This document shows positions 1-14,002 of a stretch of DNA of 64,000 nucleotides, piece after piece. Positions within the stretch are counted from its first letter, which is position 1, and each line of letters opens with the position of its first letter. The stretch lies in contig MCGO01000009.1 in assembly GCA_002104985.1 (NCBI GenBank), positions 682,001 to 746,000 of the forward strand, read 5' to 3'. The position numbers were made by a program, and so were the translations under genes. The notes beneath the pieces are model-generated. The model did not search any database and was not told where the DNA came from. It was given only the letters and a program-made list of their open reading frames with translations. The DNA is from Rhizoclosmatium globosum. Its lineage: Eukaryota; Chytridiomycota; Chytridiomycetes; Chytridiales; Chytriomycetaceae.

Positions 1-1
1 T

Positions 2-2015
2 GACTTTTTTGTTAGTGGAGGCACTGAGGCTGTCGTTAAAGTCTGGGATGTCAAGAAGAAGGCTAGCATACAGACGTATTCGAGTGTGAAGGGTGGGGGT
101 GGGGCTGTCGAAGTCATTCGTGTCACTCCTGATGGTCGATGGATTGCGAGTGGTTGGGAAGATGGAAGTGTCAAGGTTTGTTTTTTGGATATCTCCCATA
201 ACTTCACTCTTCATACTCACGACACAACAACAACACAACAATACAACCAGATTTGGGATATGACTGCTGGAAAATTGCTAAAGACGTTCACGGACTCGGC
301 AACTCCAGTTGTTTGCATTACCTTCAGCCCATTTGAATTTATCATGGCTGTTGGATACACGGATGGACGCGTGTGGTTCTATGATCTGGAATCCTTTACG
401 GTGCTCAGTGCAACAGATGTTCTCAAGACTGTCCCAAAATGTGTCGAGTTTCATAAAGGTGGGAAAGAAGTGATTATTGCATGTCAAGACTCGATTCAGG
501 TAGACGCCACATTTGCCCATCTTCTCTATTTCTTTCGCCCATAACTAAATCCTTTCATCAAGGTCTGGTCCTGGGACCCGCTTGTAAGACATGATGCTGT
601 TGCAGTCAACTGGCCAAATATTGCTGAAATTCGTTCCCTGGAAGACAACAAACTTGTCGGTGCTTCATTAGATCAAAATATGGTCGGAATATGGGGCATT
701 AAAGTGGATGTAAGTGCTTTTTTGATTCTGTATTGTACAAATGTGTGACGGTCGAAACCAGAGGTTGAAACCCTACAAAACCACACTTCATCCCAATTCA
801 CATGAGCCACCTCCAGAAACACATGGTAATGCCTTAACTCTTTAATCTTGCTCGTCACGTCACCACTGATTTTACCTGCAGTAGCGCCTCCTGCACCGCC
901 GTCCAAAGCCGAGCCCCCTTTGTCAGCACCTCCAAAGTCTGTCCTTGAGGCACAACCAAACATTCCCTCTCGAAACATTACACCGAGTGCTAGTCGCGAC
1001 AACCTAGCTCAACATCAACGTGAAACATCAGCGCCTCGGCCAAACTCTGTCCAACGAATTCAACCAATGTCTCAGCCTCCAATAACAAAACGTTCTTCCT
1101 TTGTTGGAACAAGCGGCGGAGAAACTCCTCTTAATCTGGATATCACAAAGTTCACCCAGGTCTAGTTAAAAATTTTTTTCTCCTCTTTCGAAGCGCCACA
1201 CACACTGACACTGTCGAACAAAAAAACAGACGGGCAAGAAACGGGTCTCCCCTGTTATGCAGCATGCGTCTGCATCTGGTTCTGGGTCAACTACTCCAGA
1301 TGCGCTGAGTCCCACGTCTGAAAACGAGCTCCTAACTGCGCTTGGTCTGCGAAATGCTAGTATGACGTCGATTTTGCGGGAGCGACTTTCTGTGTTGCAA
1401 GAAATCAGAGCTGTTTGGGATGAGACGAATGTGCGGCCGGCTGTTGAGCGGATGGTGGAGTGTCGCAACAGTGGTGTGTGGATTGATATGTTGAGACTGA
1501 TGAATCGACGGGCAAAGGTGTTCACGCTTGATGTTGCGATTCTGTTGCTTCCACTGTTGAATGAGTTGTTGTTTGAAGTGTATGAAGAGTTGAGTGTTGA
1601 TATTCTTGGTCATTTCATGAATTAACACTCATTTCTTGACAACTAGCTATATTGTGGAAGCTTGCAATACTATCAAACTGCTTTGTAAAAGTTTCGGGCC
1701 GTTGATTCTGCAACAATTGGGGAACTCGTTTTCCTCACCAGGGATTGACATTTCGCGTGAAGACAGGTTCGGATTTTTGAAAATCCCTGTATTATTTTTC
1801 ATCTTTCTGGAAGTGATGGTTGCCTCTTTTCGCGCCGCAATCTGTTTTATGATGGAATTCATTGCTGACTAACTTTCATTAGGCAACGGAAATGTGTGTT
1901 GTGTTACCAGAAACTCAAAGATATTCAACTGACACTGAGTGATTTGACTCGGTCTGCTGGAAGAGTTGGAGCAAGCGTGAGAGAAACGCTGGTGGAGTTG
2001 GAGTTTTTGGGATGA
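2..2015 (+). CDS. KATNB1: katanin p80 WD40 subunit (3' part; 5' end outside window)
   Basis: Non-catalytic regulatory subunit of the microtubule-severing AAA complex katanin, acting at centrosomes and basal bodies. The visible part begins inside the WD40 propeller (SGGTEAVVKVWD, then GWEDGSVKIWDM, then VWSWDP). A Pro/Ser-rich linker follows, then a C-terminal con80 domain that binds p60 (LLPLLNELLFEVYEDYIVEA, then KSFGPLI). Exons read as 2-175, 251-499, 563-709, 762-825, 882-1159, 1230-1588, 1647-1766 and 1883-2015. The intron at 1589-1646 uses a GTTGAG donor, chosen because it alone keeps the con80 frame. The stop is TGA at 2013-2015. The N-terminal blades lie upstream of base 1. The family assignment is strong; the exact donor of the con80 intron is inferred. 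Confidence 0.9.
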
Positions 2016-2488
2016 TCTGTTTCAGTCAAAAAGTCAAAGGAGATGGTACCATGTTTATATTAGGAAAATGAGGAAAGAGGAGAGTTTGGTTGTATTGCGG
2101 TTCTATAATTATCTATTTTGTTTTCTCTTCTTGTCATTATAATGGAATGTGGCACTGAAGGGGAATATCAAATATATATTGGGCATTGTTGTAAGAGTTG
2201 GTGATTGACACAAGGTTTTCACATTGTTTCTATTGTCACCCACGGTGATCATTAAGCAGCGAAAAGAGAGAGAGACAAAGAACGAAACGGGAGGATGTGA
2301 TGCAAACATGGACCCGTAACAACATTAAGAGCAAGTCACCCTTATTATTTCTTTTGGGGACCGCGTGCGTCTGTCCAGCAAATTGGGCATCCACCCCCAA
2401 CAGAGAAAAATCGACGGGGGGGTTGGAAAGGTCAAAAAGGAAGGTCATTTTTCGCTTCTGCCCCCAAAACTCATTCTCAAAACTCAAA
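2016..2488 (+). promoter_or_regulatory. intergenic region, presumed actin promoter and 5' UTR
   Basis: This 473-bp stretch between the katanin stop and the actin ATG has no supported gene. It holds a pyrimidine/A-rich run just before the actin start. Promoter function is inferred only from its position upstream of a normally highly expressed gene; I see no clear TATA box. Confidence 0.45.
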
Positions 2489-4011
<1,523 letters not shown>

Positions 4012-4094
4012 GGCGTTTATATCAAAATGGGGAATTCCTTGTCTCCCGAATCCTTGGAGTGTGTTTAAAAATGTGTTGTTCCTTCGTTGTTCTC

Positions 4095-4100
4095 AATAAA
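4095..4100 (+). terminator. actin polyadenylation signal AATAAA
   Basis: A canonical AATAAA hexamer lies 84 nt after the actin stop and upstream of the next gene. Function is inferred from sequence and position. Confidence 0.6.
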
Positions 4101-4217
4101 TCCATTCTTTGAATGATTTCGTGCATGAATACATTTGTCGAAGGTGGTCATTATGAAGAACGAGGACATAACTTGCGAAATGATTTGTTTTTTGAAACTT
4201 GTTCAAAACTTGAAAGA

Positions 4218-5243
<1,026 letters not shown>

Positions 5244-5435
5244 TTGAGACAAGAAGATGAGATGAAATTGGATGCATATGACTTAATTATTATTACTATT
5301 ACTATTTGAATAAAAGATGCAAGGTTCAGAAAGAATGCACTCACATTGACCAGGGGTGGGTGAGTGCGGTTTTGGCGTGTGTGGACTGCATCAAATTTCC
5401 CCCCAAGAAATTGCACTCACCTACACACACCCAAG

Positions 5436-8400
5436 ATGCAAGTGATGACCGCCGGCGTTCTACTTGCCGTAGGTCCTGCATTCGTTCTTGGACAACTTAC
5501 ATCAGTTGAGTCTGTGCTTCGGGGGCGGGCGATTGCGGACGTTGGAGTAGCTAGTGCGTCAGCGCCAGTGTCCTGTGTGTCGGATACGGACTGTGCAGCC
5601 CAGACAGCGCTTCAGGGTGTAAGTGGTCAGTCTGCGTACCTGTGTGTTAGTGGAGTATGTTCGCGAACGGTGGCTGCTGGTGAGTTTTAGGGTGCCCTCT
5701 CTTGATCCCTCCTGGGTCTGTATTTATAATGTACCCTTTCCAACCCTTTCCAACCTAGGCCGTGTCTGCCAAAAGGCTTCCGACTGTGCTCAGTACCAGT
5801 GGGTTGTTCGTAAGCTAGCCCGCAATGCCACCTCGCTGTCGTACATTCTTGGTCCGTCTCCCACTGTCGCTGCAAACATCACTGTCGACGAATACCTCCA
5901 CAGCCTCTGCGCCCCCGAATTCTGTACCATCGCATCATCTTGCGGGGCCGATTCCACAGCCCTGTTCAACCCTGCAAACCCTCTGCGGCTGCCAACATAT
6001 GACAATGAAATTGCATGTTGTTCTGGTGGTGCGGACCTGGGCACCTGTTCTGTCTTTGGAACCTCTGGACCGAATGCCATTTCTGTCTCTACCTGTTCTG
6101 GAACTACCTCTTGCACCCCTGGTTCCACTGCTGAACTCTTTTGTACTCCTGCCAATCAAGGGTCCACCCTTTGGATTGGTATCGTCATTTGTCTCGTTGG
6201 AGCGGCCTGTAACAACATTGGACTTAACCTTCAGAAATTGGCTCTTAGAAAGCGTGCAGAGAAGTTGGAGGAGGAAAATGCGGCGAAAAACAAGGAGGAA
6301 CAGGAAATGAAACTCAAGATCAGTGCTCTCAAGTAATGCTCTTTGGATCTAACTGTGGCTATTGCTAATATTGTTTTTCCATAATAGGTTTCCCAATTCC
6401 TTCTCCAGCTCTGTCAAGCGTAACTTGAACACACTCAAACGTCCCTTCAACAGAAAATACGCCAACGTTCAAGATGATCAGATGGATCCAGAAGCATTGG
6501 CAGATGCGGCTGCAGCCGCTGCTGTTGCCGCTGCAAATGGAAATAATGAAGCAATTATGGCTCTGAACGCAGAACTCGATCACCAGCAGAAGTCTCTCAT
6601 CAACGCTCGGCGACGCTCCTTGGGCCATGAGCTTAACAACGTTGCCGTTGGAGACAATGTATTGGTGAATTCAACCTCGACCACAACAGCATATGTTACT
6701 CGACCTGATGGAACTTTGGAGGAGGCACTGCCTATCTCGGTTGTCGTTGCACCGTCAAGCGACAAGCGTGACCTTCAACAAAGTCTCGGATTTGGAAACC
6801 TGGTGAAGAATCCGGTAAGAAATTGTCTTTGTTGATGTGACAATATTGTTGACAAAGTATGTAGATCTGGGTGCTGGGCCTCATTGTGTACATCTCTGCC
6901 AACTTTCTCAACTTTGCGGCTCTTCAATTTGCTCCACAGTCTTTGGTTGCTCCTCTTAGTGGTGTTTCCCTCGTTGTGAACGTAATTGCAGCCCCATTGA
7001 TTAACAAGGAAAAGTTTACTTGGAAAGATGTCGTCGGAGGTGTCTTTATTGTTGGCGGATCTTCTATGACAGTTGTATTTGCGGGTGTGAGTTCATCAGG
7101 TAAATATTAGCTCTTTGTTGGTTGCCTCAAGTCTCATCTGTGACGTAGACTACAACCTGTGTGTTTTACTCAAACTCTTCCAACGTGTTCCCACGATCAT
7201 TTTCCTTATTACAACGATGGCATGCATGATTGGTACATTCTCTTACATTTGTATCGTTGAAAAGAACGTTGAAAGTTCTTCTGATGTTGCAAATTCTGGA
7301 GCTCCAAAAAACCCTCCATTCGGCGCTGAAATAACGATCACAACAACTACAACAACCACTACTACCCATATTCCCCAACACACTGAATCGACAGTACCAT
7401 CCAACCTGGTGCCTCCGAGTCCACTGCTTCCACCTCTACCACCTAATGCCCCAGGCGGCGCAAATAACCCCGCCATTCTTGACTGGACGTCAAGTCTCTA
7501 CAGCAAAATTTACATTCCTTCTCCTATCAAACAACGAGTGAGTCGACTGTGGGGTTCACGGTCGGGAACACCTAGCATCGTACCGTTAAGCGGTGCAGAG
7601 AGTCCTCATTTGGGGAGCCTCGCGGTTCCGTCGCCTCTTGGACAAGGCCATGTGCCAATGACATCCGACACGGGACTCGGCATTGATGTAGGCCACAGCC
7701 GACACGGACGATTGCAAGTTCCTTTGAGTGGCGACGATGAAGTTGAATATGACCGGCACGAACCCTCTTACGAAGAGTTTGAAGACGTGCCGATGGATAA
7801 GGAGGTGGTTGTTGTACGTATGGAAAAGCGTCGTGAGTCGATTGAATTGCTGCGTGTTGTGAATGAGGATGGAGTTCCTCAGTTCAAAATTTCTGATGCA
7901 CATGAAGTCAGTAGTCAAGGAAAAGTTGTGAAGGGATTGAATAGCAGTAGTGTCACTCTTTTGGGTGCAACTGGTGTTGATGCTTCTGCTGTTAGTGTCA
8001 CCGCCATTAAGGACGATGAGGAGGAGGAGGAGGAGAAGGAGGAATATGATGAAAACGGGAAAATCAAAAAGAAGTCACTGTGGAAGAGGCTGTATAAGAT
8101 TCTACCAAAGCCGCTGAAGCGAAATGTGGATAAGATTTCGGCAATCCAGTTGATTCCACGCTTCGAGAAGAAAATTTCTTTGAACTCAAAGATTGTGTCG
8201 ATTGGTTTGCCACTGTGTTATGCTGCATTGGGTGTAAGTATTGATTTTATTTTCATCGTGAAGGATTCTAACGTTGATTTACTTTTCAGGGACTTATGGG
8301 TACAACGTGTACGCTCTTTGCAAAGTCTACGATTCACTTGCTGACCAACTCATTTTTGGGAGATAACCAGTTCAACAGCCTTTATTCATGGTTGATTGCT

Positions 8401-8707
8401 GCTGTAACCGTCTTCACCGCTTTGGCCCAAGTTTACTGGATTAACATGGGACTGCAGAGATATGATGCCCTGCTACAAATTCCTGTCTTTTTCGTCGTCT
8501 GGACTGTGTTCGATGTCGTGTAAGTAGACAGGTTTCTCGATAGAAATTACAAAGGTCTAACTATTTCTCCCTAGTGGAGGAGGTGTTTACTTCAACGAGT
8601 TTGAAGGATTTACTGCTCGTCAGTATGGGTTATTCATTCTCGCTATTGGTGTCATCTTCCTTGGAGTCTTTGTGTTAGGTGATCGTCTCAAGAGATCACA
8701 TGTCTAA
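5436..8707 (+). CDS. NIPA-family (DUF803) magnesium transporter with Cys-rich ectodomain and long loops
   Basis: Predicted multi-pass Mg2+ transporter of the NIPA family. Exons 5436-5679, 5759-6332, 6388-6814, 6865-7099, 7149-8233, 8290-8519 and 8575-8707 join in frame to about 975 residues, against roughly 320-450 for typical members. Order: signal peptide, then a Cys-rich lumenal region (CVSDTDCAAQ, CQKASDCAQY, CAPEFCTIASSCGAD). TM1 is GIVICLVGAACNNIGLNLQK. A long charged/Ala-rich loop precedes GLIVYISANFLNFAALQFAP, then APLSGVSLVVNVIAAPLIN. A roughly 250-residue Pro/Thr and acidic loop precedes the last helices (LGGLMGTTCTLFAKS). The transmembrane core is clear family signature. The ectodomain and long loops are lineage-specific additions of unknown role. 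Confidence 0.85.
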
Positions 8708-8850
8708 GCACCTTCTCAATCAATCTTCACTAATTCGGCGGCATTCTGATTCGTTGTTACCACTGAGTATATGCATATATTTGTTCTTGTTTTTTGATAT
8801 CTCAATAGATTACTTCGCAAAAAAACTCTGATTCTTTACTTTCTTAAATA

Positions 8851-11153
8851 CTAATAATTACCAATAGGAAGGCTCATTTGATCTTCCTTTCCCCATCCAT
8901 CCTTGTTCAACTTTCCTTCCTTGCCTTTTCCCTCCTTTAACAACTTCACAACATCATTTCGACCTTCCTTATTTTTCTGGAAGATTCCCTGCATTTCCTG
9001 TTGTCTCTTCCAACTCCAATCTTGAAATTCACGCTTGTATTCGCTAACGTAACTGTCAGCTGCCGTTTCGGGACGTTTCGTAAACGTCGTTGTTGTTGGC
9101 ATAAGCATCAACCCGCGTTTTTTCGTTGTATTCGAAGGAGTTAAGAGAAAGCCCGAGTTTTTTGTCGGTTCTTCGTAAGAAGGTTGTTGCGATGATTGTT
9201 GGTACACCTGTGAGTGTGAATCTGGTTCCTGTTTTTCATTTCAAAAGTTGTTTTTTTTAGACTTTACTGTTTTGAAGAAAAGATGCAAGTCCTTTTTACC
9301 TCATATTCAGCGTCGTTCAAATGGTGCTCCTCATCTCCTGGATAGTGGCCATAACGTAAATCCATTTCATTTTGAATTTGTGATGACGTGTAAGATTGAG
9401 CAGATGGTGGACGGTTGTTCTTTTTTTGTAGGTAAAAACATTAGTGTAACCATACAAGTTTGTTAATATATACCTTTTGCTCGTTGTTATTGCGTGAGGA
9501 AGTATTGCCATACTTTTTCGGATTGAATTGTTGTGACTGCATTTGCGAGCTAGCAGCGGATTCTGGGCGATAGATTGAAGTTCCATTTACACCAAACGAT
9601 GCATGTTTAGCAGTTCTTTGTGATTGTTTCTGGGTCTGGGGAGCAGCGCGGAAAGATTCCGCTTCTGATGCTGCGTATTGTCCGCTTTCGGCATACACGC
9701 CTCTCTCGTCGCCAGCGTTGTTGCTGTTGTTGTAGTCTTCTTGTTCTTGCTGCTGCTGCTGTTGCTGTTCGTAATTCTGTTTCGAGTATTCTTGTTTTCG
9801 TTGCTGGTAGTACTGTTGTTGCTGTTGCTGCAGCTTTTCCACGCGCTCGGCTGCTGAGAAGTCGTAGTTGAGTTCTTTGTGTTTTGGGGAGAGGCGTTGT
9901 TGCTGTTGGATGGGTGGGGGCGGTGGTTGGTTTGGGCGGCCGCCTGGGCGGAGGAGGTTTGGGTTGATGTAGTTTTGGGGATTGGCTTTGAAAGGGACAG
10001 CGGCGCGGAAGGATTCTGTTTCGGAGAGGGCGGAGGGGGGACGTGGGTAGTTTGAAATAGCGTTTTTGGGGTGGAGGGGTTGGTTTGGTTGGTATCGCCC
10101 TGATGGAGGTCGCTGTTGTTGTTTGTAATGTTGGTAGTATTGTTGTTGTAGCTGTTGCTGTTGTTTCTGAGATTCAAGGAAGGACCCGTCGTCATGGTCA
10201 ACTTCAACAAACGGGTCTTCTCCTTCTACTTCTTCTGGAGCCTCAGGCAACTGCTGTTCCAACTCATTTTCATCGTATTGCGAACGCGACTGTTGATACT
10301 GCAGCTGTTCCTGAGGATAAGACTGCGACTGCTGATGTACCTCTTGCCCTTGACTCAAATTACTTGCACGTCTAACAGGGGCAGCAGCACCTGGTCTCTC
10401 AGGAAACCCAACTCTCGGCTCATTATGTTCCCGTTGCATCATTTCCTCTTCACGGATAGAATACACAACACCCGGAGCAACCCCCTTCTTCCTGTTTTTC
10501 GCGTTCACCAAAGACTGCAACTGCTTCTGAAGTGCAGGAGTAGACGCCAGCGTCGTTTCCTGCGGGTCAACGCGGATAGACGGATGAGGGTTCTGTAAAT
10601 TCGTATATCCAGCGGAAGTATACGATTTATGCACAGCTGGGTTTTCTGGAGATACTATCCATGGGTTTGCAGGGTTTTCCTTCTTTTCGGCAGATGTGTG
10701 TGGACGGTATGGAAATCCGGTGGCGTCAAGTGGGTCTTGGACTTCGCGGTTTTTGCGGGAGGATGCGGAATAAATCTTTCCTTTGAAACCACCGCCTTTG
10801 GAAGAGGAGGAAAAGGATGGTCTGGCGGAGTAAAGGTCGTCAGGGGCACCTGGTGGGTACTGAAGTGGTTGTGTGTTTGCAAATAGCAAGGGTCGCTGTT
10901 TTTTCTCAAGGCTGTGGAGTGCATTACTGAGGGACGCGGAAGCAGCGGCGAGCTCGGCAGGTGATGTTTCGGTGTGGTTTAATTTTGAGTGGTTCGCGTT
11001 GAAGCTCAGGGGGGATTTGTGGGCCAACCATGGCGACTCTGAAGTAGCTTCAGCTCCAGCTTCCTTTTCATGGGCTATCCATTGATATTGTCGAACGTAC
11101 TCAGACTGCCAGCGATGCTGTGAAGACGTGACTTTGCTCGGGGCTGCCTTCAT
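8851..11153 (-). CDS. MDM1-like (centriole/microtubule) Gln-rich protein
   Basis: Exons 11153-9474, 9419-9300 and 9228-8851 join in phase to about 725 residues. An N-terminal WQSEYVRQYQWI and a C-terminal YVSEYKREFQDW match the SEYxRxFxW-type repeats that define nuclear/centriolar protein MDM1, which binds microtubules and limits centriole duplication in vertebrates. Between them is low-complexity sequence rich in Gln, Ser and Pro, with conserved-looking islands such as DATGFPYRPHTSAEKK. The start ATG is 11151-11153. Assignment rests on the two repeat motifs and on the presence of other ciliary genes nearby; the middle is not diagnostic. It lies in tandem upstream of nothing on its own strand until the WDR53-like stop at 11388. 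Confidence 0.6.
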
Positions 11154-11387
11154 TCCCTTCCCTGTGAAAATCTGACAAACCTCGACTTGGATGGAAGGAG
11201 CCCATCCAAAATTGCAACAATGAAGTGAGAGGAAAGAATAAGTCTTTCATAACATTGTATTTATGAATGAAAGAATAAGATTATTCTAACATTGTTGTAT
11301 AATAACATGTCGGATCATTCATTGGAACGTCATTAATTCCAGATTAATTCCCCTTTTTCATAGAAGCATAAATAGGTATAATATTTA

Positions 11388-12632
11388 TTATTCAGGAATG
11401 GTATACTCCCAATAATCAACATCGCCTGCATCCCGTTTATCGAGAGGTACACCACCGACAAGAACACGAACCGTATTTGAAGAAGTGGTAGGAAGAGTCG
11501 CGAGAGTATCCACTTTACGATAAATATTCCAAGTTCCTTTGAGTTTCTGTCGTTTCTCATTTGCTGTAGTCTCACCATCATCATCAACATCAACATCATC
11601 CTCATCAATATTATTCTCGCCTCTACCATTCAGCCGAGAAGGCCATTCAATAATCCCGAGTTTCCCATCAAGTGCACCCGTGACAAGATAATCCTCATTC
11701 CCATTCACAAACTCAGCCGCCATACAACTCCACGAATGCACCGGAACAACAACATCGACAGAATAGCCCGACTGCATCTGCGCGCCCCCCTTCTTCTTCT
11801 TCTTTTTCTTTTTCGCACCAACACCTCCTGTAGTGCTATTATCCGCAACACCAGCAACAGGCAATGGTGGATGTTCCAACATCGCAACAGACCCACTCCC
11901 AAGTGCAGCAGCAACACGAAGGCCATCAGACGAAATCGAAATGGATTCAATCCAAGGCGGGTTAAACGACTGTGTCTCTGTAGCATTCGCATGAGAGCCA
12001 GCAAGATCCCATTCTTGGATGCAAGCGCCGTTACTGAAGTCCCAGCGTCGGAGGTGGTGGTCGAAACCACCTGTCCAGAGATCCCAGGGCCTCGAAGGTA
12101 GTTTTGAGAAGGAGGCGGCCATCGCAATGTTATCGTGTGCGTTGAGTAGTTTGAATGGTTTCAGGGAGAGTACTGTTGAGGTGGTTGAGGTGGTTGTCGA
12201 TTGTGGCAGCTTTCGAATGTCCAGGACCGAAACCGCGCCTGAGTCATCCGCAATTGACAGGTAGGAATTGCGGGTTGAATCGATTGAGTTGATGTCGTCA
12301 TCGGCGTCAAAGGCGGCCACGGGCGTCCGAATGTGGCAGCGGACATCAAACAGACAAAGCTGCGATTCGAAGGCGGCGGCGATTGTTGAATTCGAAGAAG
12401 GGTTCGAAGAAGAAGAAGAAGGGTTCGAAGAAGAAAGAAAGGCGACGGCGGATGCTTCTCGTGAGTGTTCTTGCTGTGACTGTGACTCATCAAACCAACT
12501 TGTCCTTGCTCCGCTTTCAACGTCAACGATTCGCACGCCGCTGCTTGACCCACTCACGAATTGCGTGCCGTCGGAATTGAGGCTGATGCTGTTGACTGGC
12601 CCAGTGTGTCCTGTCTTGAACGACCTCTTCAT
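11388..12632 (-). CDS. WDR53: WD40-repeat protein, WDR53-like
   Basis: Single-exon gene of 414 residues with WD40 blades along its length: GHTGPVNSISLNSDGTQFVS, then INSIDSTRNSYLSIADDSGA, then WDLWTGGFDHHLRRWDFSNG, then DYLVTGALDGKLGIIEWPS. The order and wording follow WDR53, a Cul4-DDB1-associated WD protein. A Lys-rich stretch (residues about 270-280) and an acidic stretch (about 340-355) interrupt the propeller. It is tandem with the candidate securin, whose stop lies only 34 bp upstream of this ATG. The WD fold is certain, WDR53 orthology probable. Confidence 0.75.
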   Translation of the reverse strand: MKRSFKTGHTGPVNSISLNSDGTQFVSGSSSGVRIVDVESGARTSWFDESQSQQEHSREASAVAFLSSSNPSSSSSNPSSNSTIAAAFESQLCLFDVRCHIRTPVAAFDADDDINSIDSTRNSYLSIADDSGAVSVLDIRKLPQSTTTSTTSTVLSLKPFKLLNAHDNIAMAASFSKLPSRPWDLWTGGFDHHLRRWDFSNGACIQEWDLAGSHANATETQSFNPPWIESISISSDGLRVAAALGSGSVAMLEHPPLPVAGVADNSTTGGVGAKKKKKKKKGGAQMQSGYSVDVVVPVHSWSCMAAEFVNGNEDYLVTGALDGKLGIIEWPSRLNGRGENNIDEDDVDVDDDGETTANEKRQKLKGTWNIYRKVDTLATLPTTSSNTVRVLVGGVPLDKRDAGDVDYWEYTIPE

Positions 12633-12666
12633 TCAAATATCAAGAACAAAAACAAAACAAAACAAA

Positions 12667-13933
12667 TTAAAACAGAAATGCTTCCACTCCAACATTATCA
12701 ATCTTTTCTTCTTCTCCAAGCCATCCAACCTCAACTGTGATTAAACTCACTGCATTAGCAACACCTTCTAAACAAATTAAACTAAATAAAAACTCACATT
12801 TATCATCTGTCGTCTCACTCACACTCTCATTCGTCAACAACTCAGGCTCAGGCATGTAATCACTAATTTCATCCACACTTCGCATAACGTACATTTCTGA
12901 CAATCGGGGTGTGCTCAACTTTTTAAGATCCGCCTCGGAGAGCAATGGTTCATCAAAGAAATCTGTGTTGATTGCGTGAGTTATATTAATAGCTGGGATT
13001 TTTTATAAGCGAGCTTGCATGGATGTATGCATTGACTAGACATCGACAGGGAATACATTCGAAGGAATACTCTCACACTACTCGCTCTCCATGTTTCATT
13101 CGCTTCTCTCACCTAGAGGTTCGGCAGTATGAAGCGGTGCATACTCAATATCCAGTACATCATCATCTTCATCAGTGTCGTCCGTGGATTCCTGTTCAAC
13201 AACCACAGCTGCTTGTTGCTGTTGTTGTTGCTGCTGCAAACGAAGTTGTTGCTGAGCCTGAGACATGGAAGCTTCCTGCTTTGCTTGTTTGACAGATTGC
13301 TGCTGCTGCACGGTTGGAGTTGCCATGACGGCATCTTGAAGAACACGGATTTTTGAAGAGGCGACAGATTTCTGAAGAGTTGCTGGTTTTGGCTTCACTG
13401 AGGAAAGCAGGGATGTTCGTCCTTGTGTCTGTGGTTGTTGTTTCTGTACTGTGGATTTGTTGTTGAGCTGCTGTGGAGTGAGAATAGGAGCGGCGGGTTT
13501 TTGAGTGGTGGAATGCTTTTGTTTGAGAGATTGAACGGGAGTTGCGTTTGTAATGTCAATAAGGGCGGCGAGTCTTTGGTTTACGAGTGGTTCTGTTGGT
13601 GATTGATTCCGTTAGATGTGTGAATGTAAGAGAAGAAGGGATGCGAGGATAGGAGCAATACGACGCGACGATTGGGGAATCCAACAGCGCATCTAAAGCA
13701 TCTAAGGCATCTAAAGCATCTAAAGCATCTACAGCAAGAGAGAACAGAACAGAGAAAGAAGGGCACTCAACTAGTTGGCATCATCTTCTGGGCTGTGGCA
13801 CCGAGTCCCTTCCCTGTCCTCCTAGACCAATACCTCCAACTTGACTTCCAAGTCTAGCAGGAGTCAAGGGATTCTCCTTATCAATAGAGTGTGTGTTGTT
13901 GTTGTTGTTGTGGTGGTGGTGATGAGCAAGCAT
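12667..13933 (-). CDS. candidate securin (separase inhibitor), divergent
   Basis: Four exons proposed: 13933-13834, 13592-13113, 12962-12798 and 12734-12667, about 270 residues. The N-terminus has His/Asn runs then a KEN box, IDKENPLTPARLG, close to the start as in animal securins. Exon 2 opens with a destruction-box-like NQRLAALIDITN, spaced R-x3-L rather than canonical RxxL. It is Gln-rich, then acidic, then DVLDIEYAPLHTAEPLG, resembling the [DE]IEYxP separase-binding pseudosubstrate segment of fungal Pds1/Cut2. The C-terminus (FFDEPLLSEADLKKL, then DYMPEPELL) is acidic. Securins diverge too fast for easy similarity calls, so this rests on KEN plus pseudosubstrate-like motif plus layout. 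The last small intron (63 nt) is optional because it keeps frame. The ATG lies 69 bp from the divergent NUFIP1 start. Confidence 0.5.
13689..13733 (-). repeat. five 9-bp tandem units in an intron, each carrying a possible 3' splice site
   Basis: On the minus strand five near-identical 9-mers (ATGCTTTAG-type) follow each other inside the first intron of the candidate securin. Each unit ends in TAG, so each could serve as an acceptor, and the units are 9 nt apart and so preserve frame. The exon model adopted here skips them. Confidence 0.7.
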
Positions 13934-14002
13934 CGTTTGTAGGTTGGTTGGTTGAAGTCTTGTTCGGACTCTTTTCTTCTTTTCCTTTTGAACCAGCCAA
14001 AG

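Noticed and set aside
9587..10210. 207-codon Asn/Thr-rich minus-strand ORF
   Set aside because: Alternative frame of the Gln-rich exon of the MDM1-like gene; CAA/CAG repeats read as AAC/ACA.
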